NCBI RefSeq assembly: GCF_009727055.1
Contig: NC_052355.1
Span: 50,522,731-50,586,730 of the forward strand
Reading direction: 5' to 3'
Origin: Benincasa hispida
Taxonomy: Eukaryota > Streptophyta > Magnoliopsida > Cucurbitales > Cucurbitaceae
DNA: 64,000 nucleotides
Part shown: piece by piece, positions 35,212-46,231 of the stretch
How the letters are laid out: every line of letters starts with the position of its first letter
How positions within the stretch are numbered: position 1 is the first letter of the stretch
The notes under the pieces: generated by a model
The model's database searches: none
The model's input: the letters and a program-made list of their open reading frames with translations, nothing else
Told to the model about the DNA's origin: nothing
Translations under genes and position numbers: made by a program

Positions 35212-37886
35212 TGTTGGGGTTGATGCCCTAAATCTTGTGGTCTTGTAGTTTGCAATTGTATTTGTACAAATAATTTACTTTTCTAATAAAATAAGAGGTA
35301 CTTTATTTAAAATTTAGTTGCATTAACCCAAAAACCAAGGTTATCTTCCGTAACTTAAATATGTGTGTGGAGACATACTGGTGGATCATATTTAAGTGAT
35401 AACCTAAATGGTTTATAGTAGATAGATAAGAATAGAGATGTCCACGGGACGGGGCGAGGCGGGGCCGGAGCATGCCATTCCCATCCCGTCCCCGCTTCTC
35501 ATTTCATTCCCCATCCCATGAAATTCCTCATGGGATAAGGGTGAGGATTCCCCACAGGGAATTTGCGGGGATCGGTTCCTCAGGGAAATTTTTCCCCGTT
35601 ACCTTTTTTGTTTTTCTTTTTCTTTCTTTTTTTTTTTTTTGTAAAAAGTCAATTAATTTAAATCACTAATATTATGAGAAAATTTTAATTAAATAATTAA
35701 CTCTATCACTAAATTGTTTATTATGGTTAGTTTTTACATGAAAATTTGAATTTCAAGATAAATTACTCAAATTTTGAACCTAAAAAAGCTAATTAATTTT
35801 TCTTAGTTGAAAGAAATAAATATAAATCAAATTATTTTACATATATAATCTAAATTAAAATATTTAATTTAAACATATTCATTATCTTTCCAATAAATAA
35901 TCAAATTTGAAATTCAAATGTAATATTTTATATAATATAATATAACATAACATTAGATAACTATACTAAATAAATATCTAGAAGCTAATCGGCGGCGGGA
36001 TGGGGAATGGGGCGGGGGTAGTGTGCGAGGATGGGGAATTCATTTCCCCGTCCCCATCTCCGTTTTAGCTCACGAGGAATTTTTCTTCCTCCTTTCCCTC
36101 TCCTATTTTCCGCCTCATCGGGGAATCCCCGCCTCGTTTAAGGCGGGACCCGTGGAAAAATTGGACATCTCTAGATAAGACTAGGTCCCTTATTCTAGTG
36201 ACTACGAATACAGCCCGGTTTGTAGTTGTTACAAATTGTTGTAAAGTGTTACAAATGATGTGATCTTGATCATTCACGTGGAGACATGTGAGTGGGGATA
36301 TTCTATACAAAGATTTTGTATAAAACCGGACCAAGAAATGAATAGTTTCTTATATAACACTCTTGCTAGAAGAGAATTACATTTTACCAAAATGATCATA
36401 GGTGACTCGATCTGAATCCTGAGTGAGTTGTGAACTTCTGTCTATGAAGGTGGTCCTTTAATCTGCATGCGTGAGAGTGGCTAGTTTTCCCGACTCAATA
36501 TGCTTACCATTTTGGGTATTCGTCTGATTGGGGAGTTGGAAATGCAGGTACACAAGAAGGAATTCACTCCTTCCTTACTGTCAGGGAAAGTAGTTAAATT
36601 GATCACTTAAGTGTTGATTCGGGACTTGAATGATGTAGCGTCACACTCTTTTCTGGCCCGAGAGGGGTCCGGTTATAGTTGGACTATAACTAATTGTTCA
36701 TTAGAGGGATCAGTGGCACTTATGGAGTTATATGTAACTACATGGACAAAATGGTAATTTTGGCCAAATTATACTTATAAGTAATTTGTGAAGGGTCAAT
36801 GCATTGTTGGTTGGTTATATCCAATGGACACAGAAATATATCTGTAGTGCGAAGAGTGCAACTGTCGGTTTTTAGTGGAGTGACCGCAGTTAATGAAAGT
36901 TGATTAATTTAATTAAAGAGTTTAATTAATTAATCAAGTACAATTGAAGCTTCAATCTATAGGTCCATAAGGTCCCCTCGTTAGCTCAATTGTGATTAAT
37001 GAGAATTGAATTAATTTTGGATTAATTTAAATTGTTCAAAATAATTTAAAGAAATTAATTATCTAAGATATAATCAATATAATGTAAATGATACATTATA
37101 ATATAAAATTAATTATATGAGATATAATTAATATAATGTATGTGATGCATTATAATATAAATTTTAGCTTGAGAGAAATAAATATTTGAATATGATTCAA
37201 ATATTAATTATGTGAATGAGCTTCATATAAATGCTATAGGTTAAAATTAATATAAATTATATTCATATTAAATACTATATGTTAAATGAGAGAATTATAA
37301 ACCGTAGGTTATGTGTTATATTAGATGCAACATATAGTTTAATATATATATATATATATATATACATATATTAAATTAAAAATCATTTTTTTATTAAATC
37401 ATTTATTAGGAGTTAATAACTCCCCCGTCTTGTTAACGTGGTTTGAGGTAGAGGATAAAGGATCTTTTTCTTCCTAAAGTTTCTCTAAAGAGAACAGAAG
37501 ATTAACTTTTTATGTTTTTTTGCTCTCAAGAAAAACTTTCCCTTTCCAAAATTAGCATACTGAATCTCATACAAGTCTTAGTTTATTTTATACCTTGAGA
37601 GTAACGAGGACTTCTCGTGGTAGTGTCCAGATTTTGAGTTTTTCGTTGTTGTGTTCATAAGTTCCAAAGAGTTCGACTTGTTCGTGACTCTGAGAGGAAC
37701 GTGAAGAATTTTAGTCTTCAAGGGTAAGTACCCCTAATGCCTTCTTCCTCTCTAAATTTCTGAGAATTGCATGCTTAATAGATTTGTGAATCCTAGTTTT
37801 GTCCTATTTTTATGATGAATGTTCTGTAAAAGAAAATTGGGACATGATCATTCCATTGCGGGTAATCACCTACTCCTTTCAGATAC
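35212..37886 (+). mobile_element. Solo copia-type LTR with inserted hAT MITE
   Basis: It starts TGTTGGGGTTGATGCCC and ends near CTTTCAGATAC. AATAT occurs on both sides (35207-35211 and 37887-37891), a plausible target duplication in A/T-rich DNA. After subtracting the MITE at 35433-36173 its length is about 1.93 kb, the same as its relatives. A TA microsatellite lies at about 37339-37365. Confidence 0.65.
35433..36173. mobile_element. hAT-type MITE with G-rich ends (741 bp)
   Basis: Terminal inverted repeats TAGAGATGTCCA and TGGACATCTCTA are flanked by GATAAGAA (35425-35432) and GATAAGAC (36174-36181), an 8-bp target duplication with one mismatch. The subterminal parts are G-rich (GGGACGGGGCGAGGCGGGG) on the left and C-rich on the right, so they can pair. 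It is noncoding. Confidence 0.85.
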
Positions 37887-37891
37887 AATAT

Positions 37892-38295
37892 TAAAATATT
37901 TGATATTTAAGTTAAAGGAGTCTTGCTTAGCGTAAATTGACATACACTTTCTCCTATAAAATTGAAAGTTTGATTCACCATTCGATAATTATTGTAACAA
38001 AAAAAAAAATTATGGCCACAATTATCGCACTATAAACGTAATACATCAATCATAATTTAAAAAACAGTTCCCATTTGATTACATTTGTGGTTGTTTATGA
38101 GTATTTTGTAATCGTAATAAAATGTGAACGCCACCATAAAATTTGTAATCAATAAATGTAATTTGATTGAGGATTTGAAGGTGATCAATTAGACTACGTT
38201 TGAAAATTAGGTGGGGTCCACTATATTTTAAAAATATTTTATAACAACTTTGCAGATTTGGCCTCAATTATCGTTGGAATTGTTTTGGGTTATAG
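37892..38295. other. Spacer, nothing recognised
   Basis: A/T-rich sequence with possible MITE debris (CATTTGATTACATTTGTGG near 38073) and no gene. Confidence 0.35.
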
Positions 38296-38415
38296 CTAAT
38301 AAGACTTCCATTTAAAGCTCCAAAAAAGATCCAAAATTTTGGGATATTTTGACTCATGATGGATCTGCATAAACTTGACATCAAGGTTTGTAATTTTGCA
38401 ATGTGGGCACTCGAA
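38296..38415 (-). pseudogene. Small C2H2-like zinc-finger sequence, 3' part
   Basis: On the minus strand this reads FECPHCKITNLDVKFMQIHH then ESKYPK, a single C-x2-C...H finger like that of the small plant ZNF706/SERF-like proteins. It continues directly, in the same frame, from the 5' part at 41885-42010 once the 3.46-kb LTR element and one copy of ACTTG are left out. The last expected zinc ligand appears to be Y instead of H (KYP where relatives have RHP). After PK the sequence diverges from the family and stops at 38296. Confidence 0.65.
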
Positions 38416-39135
38416 CTTGTGATGCGTTATTTTATGTAGTGAAATAATGAAAGGGATTGCAGTGATGAAAAATGCGTTATGCAACAAGTTTTCTCAACAG
38501 AACCCAAGTCTAAATCCTACTGAGTTTCCTGGTAAGCCCAGAGTCGAACTCAGAGACTAAGAAAAATAATATGCAACAATAATTTTTAGATCACTTTGCG
38601 GTAACCAATAAATCAAAGAGTTGTTGGGTTGTTGTTTATAATATAAATGTATGTGGTGGAGTTAAGAAAAGAGTTAATACGGAAGATGCGATGAATATGC
38701 GGGGAACGGGTTGAGAAGGGGTTCAGCTAATACTTCATAGGATTGTGTTCATGTTATGCGATCATGCTACACACATACAATAGCAAATCATTTCTCAACG
38801 CAAATGCTACGGCTTCTAGTTTTAGAATGCATGCGATATATGCGATGATGTCTATAGGACCTACACATAAGCCTTTATTCTTGTCTATGCGATGACAATT
38901 GACACTCACATATACAAGGCAACCGCATAATACCATAACCTATCTCTAGGGTGCATGCGATGCATGTTGATAAATAGAGCTTATCTCTAAGTCTCTATCT
39001 CTTGCTTTTGCAGATCTAATCTCGCTCTCTTAATGCGCTCGGTCGTTGATTTCTTTGGATCGTATTCCACCTTGTGTCAATGCATTTTCTACACAAAAAT
39101 ACACAAGTTAGCTATTTTAATGCGACAGATACATG

Positions 39136-39173
39136 CTGTCTCTTATACACATCTAGATGTGTATAAGAGACAG
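39136..39173. other. Nextera mate-pair junction adapter (artefact)
   Basis: CTGTCTCTTATACACATCT is followed immediately by its own reverse complement. This is the Tn5 mosaic-end junction used in Nextera mate-pair libraries, not plant DNA. Confidence 0.97.
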
Positions 39174-39272
39174 GCGCTCGGTCGTTGATTTCTTTGGATC
39201 GTATTCCACCTTGTGTCAATGCATTTTCTACACAAAAATACATAAGTTAGCTATTTTAATGCGATGGACACA

Positions 39273-39310
39273 CTGTCTCTTATACACATCTAGATGTGTA
39301 TAAGAGACAG
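39273..39310. other. Second Nextera mate-pair junction adapter (artefact)
   Basis: The identical 38-nt mosaic-end palindrome lies 99 bp after the first. It confirms that unclipped mate-pair reads were built into the contig here. Confidence 0.97.
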
Positions 39311-39583
39311 GATAAACGTGTGTGCAAATGATCGCATAGCCTTGCGTTAACGCAATCTCTTAATGCGCTCGGTCGTTGATTTCTTTGGATCGTATTCCAC
39401 CTTGTGTCAATGCATTTTCTACACAAAAATACACAAGTTAGCTATTTTAATGCGACAGATACATGCGACCGCAATATTGTGAACTTAATGCTTTTGGACG
39501 AAATATTGTATATTTTTATCATCGCAATCCTGCATTATTTTATAACTTAGCACTGTAATAATGTGCATTTCTGCCCGTTATCA

Positions 39584-40299
39584 CACCCCAAATTTAAACA
39601 ATATTTGTCCTCAAGCATAAATTAAAGATTTCCTTTAGAAAGTCGACCGCCTTTACTTTCCTAGATTTCTCAAGGATACCTTATTCAAATCCTATACACC
39701 AAAATTTCCTTAATTCTTATCCAGGTCTCTTATTAAAATATTTCTAAAATTTTGGGGACCACAAGTTTAACCTTCAAAAAGACTTTACTAGATTCCAGGG
39801 CATCGCATGATTTATTTCAAAAAAAAATTTCACTGGGGTATTTCCAAATGATTTTTATCCTTGCGTATTTTAGATAATAATTTTTTATATATATATGATC
39901 TTGTGTTGATCCAAGCGTCTAACCTTCGTTTTGGCTTGCCCCCACGTGTGTCATGCGGACATCAGACTACGAGCAAGGCACTCTTTCTCAGTCTAAACTC
40001 ATGCCTATTTGGCAGCGGAGTTGCGATCATTTCTTTTATGTATTGATCACGATTTCTACCTTCGTTTTGGCTACGGGTGTCATGCGGACATCCAACTACG
40101 AGTAAGATCCGATCGCAATGTCATGATTTTTTTTAAACAAGGTCGAAAAATGAATACCGCACCGTCAAATTTAAAATGCGGCAATGTCCTCATTGCTAAA
40201 AGATTGAAAGAAGTCAAGTGATGTTCTTAGGAAGTTTCGTAAAGGGTCAGTTTGAAAGAAAGCTAGCAGACCACTAACTTCTAGAAATATTTCATGAGG
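39584..40299. other. Internal region of the non-autonomous LTR element
   Basis: Noncoding. Read on the minus strand, AGGACAAATATTG...AAATTTGGGGTG leads into the LTR and acts as the likely polypurine tract. The phrase CTTCGTTTTGGCT...GTGTCATGCGGACATC occurs twice (about 39925 and 40061), an internal duplication of about 135 bp period. Confidence 0.6.
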
Positions 40300-41883
40300 T
40301 GACGCATGCGGTGAAATAATGAAAGGGATTGTGGTGATGGAAAATGCGTTGTGCAATAAGTTTTCTCAGCAGAACCCAAGTATAAATCCTACTGAGTTTC
40401 CTGGTAAGCTCAGGGTCGAACTCAGGGACTAAGAAAAACAATATGCGGCAATAATTTTTAGATCACTTTGCGATAACCAATAAATCAAAGAGTTGTTGGG
40501 TTGTTGTTTACAATATAAATGTATGCGGCGGAGTTAAAAAAAGAGTTAATACGGAAGATGCGATGAATATGCAGGGAACGGATTGAGAAGGGGTTCAGCT
40601 AACACTTCCTAGGATTGTATTCATGTTATGTGATCATGCTACACACATACAATAGCAAATCATCTCTCAATGCAAATGCTATGGCTTCTAGTTTTAGAAT
40701 GCATGCGATATATGTGATGATGTCTATAGGACCTACATATAAGCCTCTAGGGTGCATGCGATGCATGTTGACAAACAGAGCTTATCTCTAAGTCTCTATC
40801 TCTTGCTTTTGCAGATCTAATCTCGCTCTCTCGAGTCTAGATTCTAACCTAGCTCTTTCAAGTCTTAGGTTATTTCTTTAGACTCTCTCTCGAGTAGCTC
40901 TAAAAGGGTGATGGACGCAACATAAGACAAGATGATCGCATGCAATGAAAATCCTAGGTCATGTTAGCTAAGTTCTTCTCAACCCATTCGATAGATTTAG
41001 CTACTCATGTGTGCTTTTAAGAGAGTGAACAGATGTAGATAAACAAGTTCCATTTTATAGATATAATTAAAATACAGAATAAGAATGCAGAATAAGAATA
41101 AAGAGCCTGGTAGCAATCTCTTGCTTCCCAAGGCTTTTACACTATTCTTCTCTACTCTACTCAAAATATAATCTTGCTCTCACAAGAGTCGACCCTCTCT
41201 CTGTTTTTCCACGCCTTCTGGGTTCTCTCTCGAGCTGACTAGAGCGATCTTCCGGCGTCTCTTCCCTTCTCCCTCTCCTCCTTCTAAGTATAAGAAGACT
41301 ATGAACAAGGTTAAGTATCTATAGGGAAAATTCTCTAATTGAATGAACTCCTTCACTGAAGGTGACCTCTGGTATTTATAGAGCTTCAGGGTGAAAGGCT
41401 TTTTCTCTCTTATGATTGCACTGATGGGATGACATTAATTCTCTGTCTGATGCGCCAAATATTTGTCACCGAAAAGTTGAGTGTACTTGCTACAAGTTAA
41501 CGACTTGTCAACTTAATTCAGAATCGACCGTCATTGGCTTTTTGTCCCATCGTGATTTATTACGCTTTTCACCCAGATGCGCCGGCTCTATGCGGCAACC
41601 TTCTTGAGCAGATAAACGTGTGTGCAAATGATCGCATATCCTTGCGTTAACGCAATCTCTTAATGCGCTCGGTCGTTGATTTCTTTGGATCGCATTTCCA
41701 CCTTGCGGCAACGCATTTTCTGCACAAAAATACACAAGTTAGCTATTTTAATGCGTGGATACATGTGACCGCAATATTGTGAACTTAATGCTTTTGGACG
41801 CAATATTGTATATTTTTATCATCGCAATCCTACATTGTTTTATGACTTAGCACTGTAATAACGTGCATTTCTGCCTGTTATCA
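40300..41883 (-). repeat. 5' LTR of the element (intact copy, 1584 bp)
   Basis: It starts TGACGCATGCGG and ends TGCCTGTTATCA in plus orientation. It is dense in TGCGAT/ATCGCA words. It contains CTGAGTTTCCTGGTAAGCTC and GTCGAACTCAGGGAC, a block also seen in altered form near 57960. Confidence 0.75.
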
Positions 41884-41884
41884 A

Positions 41885-42010
41885 CTTGGCGTGGCTGCCT
41901 TTCTCATGTCCAAACTGGTCGGCGAGCCTAGCCTTTCTGTCGCCTCTGTTGATTAAGACTGCGTCAATCTTCGCTGTGTTCTCTTTTGTCATGTGCTTCT
42001 TCGACTTATT
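41885..42010 (-). pseudogene. Small C2H2-like zinc-finger sequence, 5' part
   Basis: On the minus strand it reads NKSKKHMTKENTAKIDAV, then LINRGDRKARLADQFGHEKG and SHAK, the lysine-rich N-terminal half of the small plant ZNF706/SERF-like zinc-finger proteins (compare KKHTAKE.AAKIDA..TNRGGGKAGLAD). The usual start methionine seems lost; an internal ATG at 41992 or an upstream one at 42064 could be used. It joins the finger at 38415 in frame across the LTR element. The intronless run suggests a retrocopy or a single large exon. The hydrophobic frame on the opposite strand is a shadow. Confidence 0.65.
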
Positions 42011-42089
42011 GATTATTGTTGTTTTTTTTCCTCTTCTTCTTTCTTTCTGGGTAAAGAAAATCAAATCAAATCAAAGAAAAATAAATTGA

Positions 42090-42478
42090 TGGATTTTTTT
42101 TTCAAAATTGGAGGGAAAACTTTTTAGAAGTAAAGAATTGGTGGGAGAAACTTCAGCTCCAATAGTGATTATCATGTTATTTTCTCGATAACGGTATCTA
42201 TAAAAAAATTGAAAAAGAAATTGAATGTTATTTGCTCGATAAGGTATCAATAAAAAAACTCAAAATTTTAGGATATTATTTGTTGATAAATCCAAAAAAA
42301 ATTAAAAAATTTTGGGATGTTATTTGCTTGATAACGTAATATTATTTGTTCGATAATAGTATATATATAAAAAATAAAAATAAATAAGTTGTTATAAATA
42401 ATAATAATAAACTCGCAAATCACTTTGGCACCAGGATATACATGGTCTCACACAAAATTTAAAAAAAAAAAAAAAAAA
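42090..42478. other. A/T-rich spacer, nothing recognised
   Basis: GATAA...TCAATAAAAAAA words recur between 42170 and 42370; no gene. Confidence 0.35.
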
Positions 42479-42968
42479 GGTTAAAAATCACTTTTAATTA
42501 CTAAACTTTCATATAAGTAATAATTTAGTCCCCAAACTTCGGTTTGTAACGATTTAGTCCCTATACTTTTAGTTTTATAACAATTTAGTCCCTATACTTT
42601 AGTATGTAACAATTTAGTCCTTAAACTTTAAAATTTGTAACGATTTAGTCTATACTATAGAAATTAATATTAAGGGTTAATGAGATTTCATACATAAATA
42701 AACCACTAAACTAATTAGAGACTTAATATTTTTACAAAATACAAAGTTTACATCATAAAGTATTAAAATTTGACATCTAATTTTGATGACTTTTTTTACT
42801 TGAGGGACTAAATTATTATAATTTGAAAGTACAAGAAATAAATTGTTACATACTAAAATTCAGGGACTAAATTATTACAAAATTGAAAACACATGGACTA
42901 AATCGTTAAAAAAAAAAAAATTATTGTTACCTCTATAAAAGTTTTGGGACTAAAAGTGTTTTTTAACC
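42479..42968. repeat. TTTAGTCCC foldback element, copy 1
   Basis: The ends GGTTAAAAATCACTTTTA and TAAAAGTGTTTTTTAACC are inverted copies. Inside, AATTTAGTCCCTATACTTT phrases on the left face GGGACTAAATTATTACAA phrases on the right, giving a 490-bp fold. It is noncoding and lies about 390 bp upstream of the BAHD copy 1 start codon. Confidence 0.75.
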
Positions 42969-43114
42969 CATAAGTAAAAATGGAAGTTAATATAATTAAA
43001 TTAAATTGTGTAAGGGGGACAAAATTGAAATTTGTGTTAATTGTAATTTTAAATTATACTTTGGTGGCAATCATTCTTACAGGGAGTAGGTGAGGCGGAA
43101 AGAAAGCGCAATGC

Positions 43115-43136
43115 ATATATATATATATATATAAAC
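43115..43136 (+). promoter_or_regulatory. TA-repeat with candidate TATA box for BAHD copy 1
   Basis: The (TA)n tract ends in TATAAA at 43130-43135, about 225 bp before the ATG at 43359. It is the best TATA candidate. Copy 2 lacks the same TA run, although its leader from about 49985 is otherwise homologous. Confidence 0.4.
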
Positions 43137-43358
43137 AGATTCAAGATAATTAAATAAAATTGAGTTCTCAATAATAATAAATAAATAAATTTTGCATTAT
43201 ATTATTATGATGACGTGTTATCTTCTCCATTGGATTTTGACTTAGTTTCATGCACTCTGTCCATAAATTGGCATCCGAAACAGAGCTTCATTTTCCACCC
43301 CTTCCACTGTTTTTATCTTCTTCACATTATTCTCTCACTATTCAAATTTCAATCAATC

Positions 43359-46231
43359 ATGGCCGTCGAAATCCAAATCATTTCCAAAGAAACAATCAAA
43401 CCCTCTTCCCCAACGCCGGAGCACCTCCGCCGTTATAGTTTAGCCTTCCTCGACCAAGTCACCGTCGATGTCTACAACCCAATGGTCTATTTCTACACCG
43501 CCGGCTCCGCCACCCCCGCCGAAATCGCCAACCACCTGAAAAAATCCCTCTCCGACGTCTTGACACATTACTACCCTCTCGCCGGCAGAGTCAACTACGA
43601 CGAATTTTTCATCGACTGCAATGACGACGGTATCCCCTTCATCGAAACCAGAGTCAACTGCCGACTCTCTGATGTAATGAACACGCCGTTTCCTTCTGAA
43701 TTAAACAAATTTCTTCCGTTCGAATTGGACGAGCTTGACGAGGTTTCAATGGGGGTTCAGTTGAATGTGTTCGAATGCGGCGGCGTTGCTGTGGGGATCT
43801 GTATTTCTCATAAGATTAGCGATGCTCTGTCTTTTTTCATTGTGGTTAATGGGTGGGCGGCGTATTGCCGGGGAGAGAAGGAGGCATTACGGACTCATTT
43901 GTCGTCGGCGGAGCTGTTTCCGCCGGCGAAGACGGGGCTTTACAACACGAGAACGAGTATTTTCAGGCAGAGAGTGGCGAGACGGTATCAAATTGATGCT
44001 GTGAATGTTGAAAGTATTAGAGCTAAATATGCAGAGTGCCCTGCCATGCAAAACCAGAGGCGGGCATCGAGAGTTGAGGCGTTGTCTGCCTTCATCTATA
44101 GTCGTTTTATTGCCGCCATTAAAGCCGTAAGTCCTTAAGCTTTCTACACAAATACGAGCTCACTCAAGCTTACAAGAACGCTTTTTTTCATAAATGGCTT
44201 AACATTAATTGGTAATGGATTAGTTTATGCTTTTTTTTTTTTTTTTTTTTTAAATTTTGAAACAAATTAGTCTATGTGCATTACAATCACAATTTAGTCT
44301 TTTTAATGATTTGGCCGTAGAGATTTATGGGTTAAGTTGGGGTAAAGTACATTTAGATTCAACTTATCTGATCCAAATAACTATATTTTAATAATGAATT
44401 AAATTAAACCCAAATCATAAAATATTTGAGTGGAATTGATTTAGGTTACTCAACTCAAATTTAATTATTTTTTTTTAAAGTAACATGTTAATATGTAAAA
44501 GATCTTGTTTAATTATCTTCCGATATTGAAATGAGTTGGAAATCAATTTTAATTATATTATGAAAATTTTATTTCCATAGTGTTAAAAGAATTATTTTAA
44601 ATAATTCGTGTATAATAAAAATCTAAAACAAAATCATGAAATTAAGTAAAATTAAAATAAATTTATGTATGTATAATTGTATTGCAAATAGAAAAAAGGA
44701 AAACATACTTTTTAATATTAATAAAAGTTAGGGTTGGCTCGAGTTATTTTTGATAAACTAATGAGTCAACCCAATCCAACCCAACCATAAAGTTTTCATT
44801 TATTTGAATCTAAACCATCATAAATCATACAAGTTAGGTTGGGTTAATCAGGTTTGGGTCATTGGATTTTTCAAACATCCCTATTAATTATTTTGAAAAA
44901 TATTATTAAAATTTAATGAAATTTCGTACTCATGTAGTCAATAAACTAATCGAAAATAAAATTTATTTATATATTATAAAAATTAAGTCATTATGTAATA
45001 AAAATTGGCACTTAATTGGATTTTTAAGAAAATACTAAATCATAAAAATTTTGAAAATATAGAAACTTAAATGGTTACTTATTAAAGGTCATGAATTAAA
45101 TTATTACAGATTTCAAATTACAAGCTAAATCGTTACCAACTAAATTTTAAATATCAAGACATGTTTTTGTAACTATTTCGTTTTTTTCGTTTTTGATTTT
45201 TTAAAATTAGGCCTATAAAATTGTCTTTTTTTTATTTATTTGGCTAAGAATTCAACTTTGTATTTAAGAAAGATGCAATTATTATAAAAAATTTAGATGA
45301 AGTTGACTTAATTTTCAAAAATTAAAAACCAACCATTTCGTTTGGTAACCATTTTGTTTTTGAAAATTAAGCTTATATCATGTACATTTTTTACCATGAT
45401 TTGCATCTTTCTTAAGTATAATAGTTGAATTCTTAGCCAAATTCCAAAAACAAAAACAACTTTTTGAAAGCTACTTTTTTTAGTTATCAAAATTTGACTG
45501 AGTTTTTTAAACTATTGGTAGAAAAATAGATAAGAAATGAAGAAATTTGGAGATGAAAGTAGTGTCTATAGACTTAATTTTTAAAAACAAAAAGAAAATA
45601 CAAAATGGTTATCAAACGGAAGAAAATGAATTTAGAGAGTGTATTATAAGGAGGACGAAATTAAAATTGGTTAATTTTGTGTTATGTATGATAGGTTTCG
45701 ATGGAGGATAGAAGCTCAGAATCGGAGAAGAAGATATTCCTAGTATGTCACGCTGTAAACATACGCTCAAGACTGGACCCACCCGTCCCTGAATATGCAT
45801 TCGGAAACTACTATAGATCCACTTTTGCAGTTCCCTCAGAGGGGATTCTTAACGACAACTATTGTTACGATCTTGTGAAACTGGCGAGGGAAGAAATTGG
45901 GAAGATTGACAAACACTATCTCCAAAGGCTTCAAGAAAGCTCCAAATTCCTCGACTCCATGAAGAAGGCTGCCGCCCAATTCTCCACCGGTGAGCTCATC
46001 TCTTGCTCCTTCACTAGCCTCTGTCGAATGCCCATTTACGATGTCGATTTTGGGTGGGGCAAACCCGAGTGGATCAGCTCCCCAGCATTGATCTTCAAGA
46101 ATCTCTTTGTCTTCATCGATAAGAAAGATGGCGATGGAGTTGACATTTATGTTCATCTCAAAGAAGAGCACATGAATAAGTTTGAAGCTGATGAAGAGTT
46201 CCTCAAATATGCCAAGTTGCCTTCTAATTAA
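43359..46231 (+). CDS. BAHD acyltransferase, vinorine-synthase-like (copy 1, intact)
   Basis: BAHD enzymes move an acyl group from CoA to an alcohol or amine of a specialised metabolite, usually in the cytosol. Exon 1 is 43359-44126 and exon 2 is 45695-46231, with a phase-0 GT...AG intron (44127-45694). The product is 434 aa, the family's usual size. It starts MAVEIQIISKETIKPSSPTP. The catalytic HKISD is at residues 151-155, the structural DFGWG at about 374-378, and VNIRSR at the start of the second half. The ATG at 43359 is the first in frame; the extra 48 upstream codons lack one. A possible AATAAA signal is at 46375. The exon layout and sequence fit the clade of vinorine synthase and related alkaloid or terpenoid acetyltransferases. 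A role in cucurbitacin acetylation is conceivable in a cucurbit but unproved. The substrate is unknown. Confidence 0.92.
44318..44883. mobile_element. Probable decayed hAT MITE in the BAHD copy 1 intron
   Basis: The right end reads AAAAATCC...AACATCCCTA on the plus strand and the left end TAGAGATTTATGGGTT. The interior has CAACCCAATCCAACCCAACC and GGTTGGGTTAATC words like the MITE at 7823. No target duplication is recognisable. TTTAGTC phrases on both sides (44220-44310 and 44890-45165) suggest it sits inside an older TTTAGTCCC foldback element. Confidence 0.35.
45170..45610. repeat. Foldback element in the BAHD copy 1 intron
   Basis: GGCTAAGAATTCAACTTTG (about 45241) is complementary to AGTTGAATTCTTAGCC (about 45424), and AAGAAAGATGCAA to TTGCATCTTTCTT. 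Outer parts carry TTTTTAAAAACAAAA / GGTTATCAAACGG phrases. It ends about 85 bp before exon 2. Confidence 0.55.

Larger units (their letters stand above)
38420..39583 (-). repeat. 3' LTR of the element (misassembled copy)
   Basis: It is co-linear with the right LTR until about 39030 (CTAATCTCGCTCTCT), then jumps to TAATGCGCTCGG, skipping about 830 bp that the right LTR has. A 100-bp segment from GCGCTCGGTCG to TTTTAATGCG then appears three times (from 39035, 39174 and 39365), separated by adapter sequences. Confidence 0.8.
38420..41883 (-). mobile_element. Complete non-autonomous LTR retrotransposon in a zinc-finger sequence
   Basis: Two direct repeats (38420-39583 and 40300-41883) start TGA(T/C)GC and end GTTATCA, with an internal region of only about 716 bp that has no coding frame. 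ACTTG flanks the whole unit (38415-38419 and 41884-41888). Minus orientation is inferred because the minus strand has a purine-rich tract (AAATTTGGGGTG) directly before TGATAACGGGC at 39583. The right copy is therefore the 5' LTR. With no polyprotein it must have been moved by proteins supplied elsewhere. The left LTR is misassembled. Confidence 0.8.

Noticed and set aside
41886..42089. Hydrophobic 67-codon plus-strand frame
   Set aside because: It is antisense to the zinc-finger sequence, whose minus-strand frame has family resemblance and continues across the LTR element.
43215..43358. 48 extra codons in frame upstream of BAHD copy 1
   Set aside because: The upstream start is GTG, copy 2 does not keep this frame, and MAVEIQ is the conserved N-terminus in both copies.
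43765..44004. Arginine-rich frame overlapping BAHD exon 1
   Set aside because: It is a frame shadow of the BAHD gene in a G/C-rich stretch. The same applies to frames at 50422-50942 and 45836-46171.
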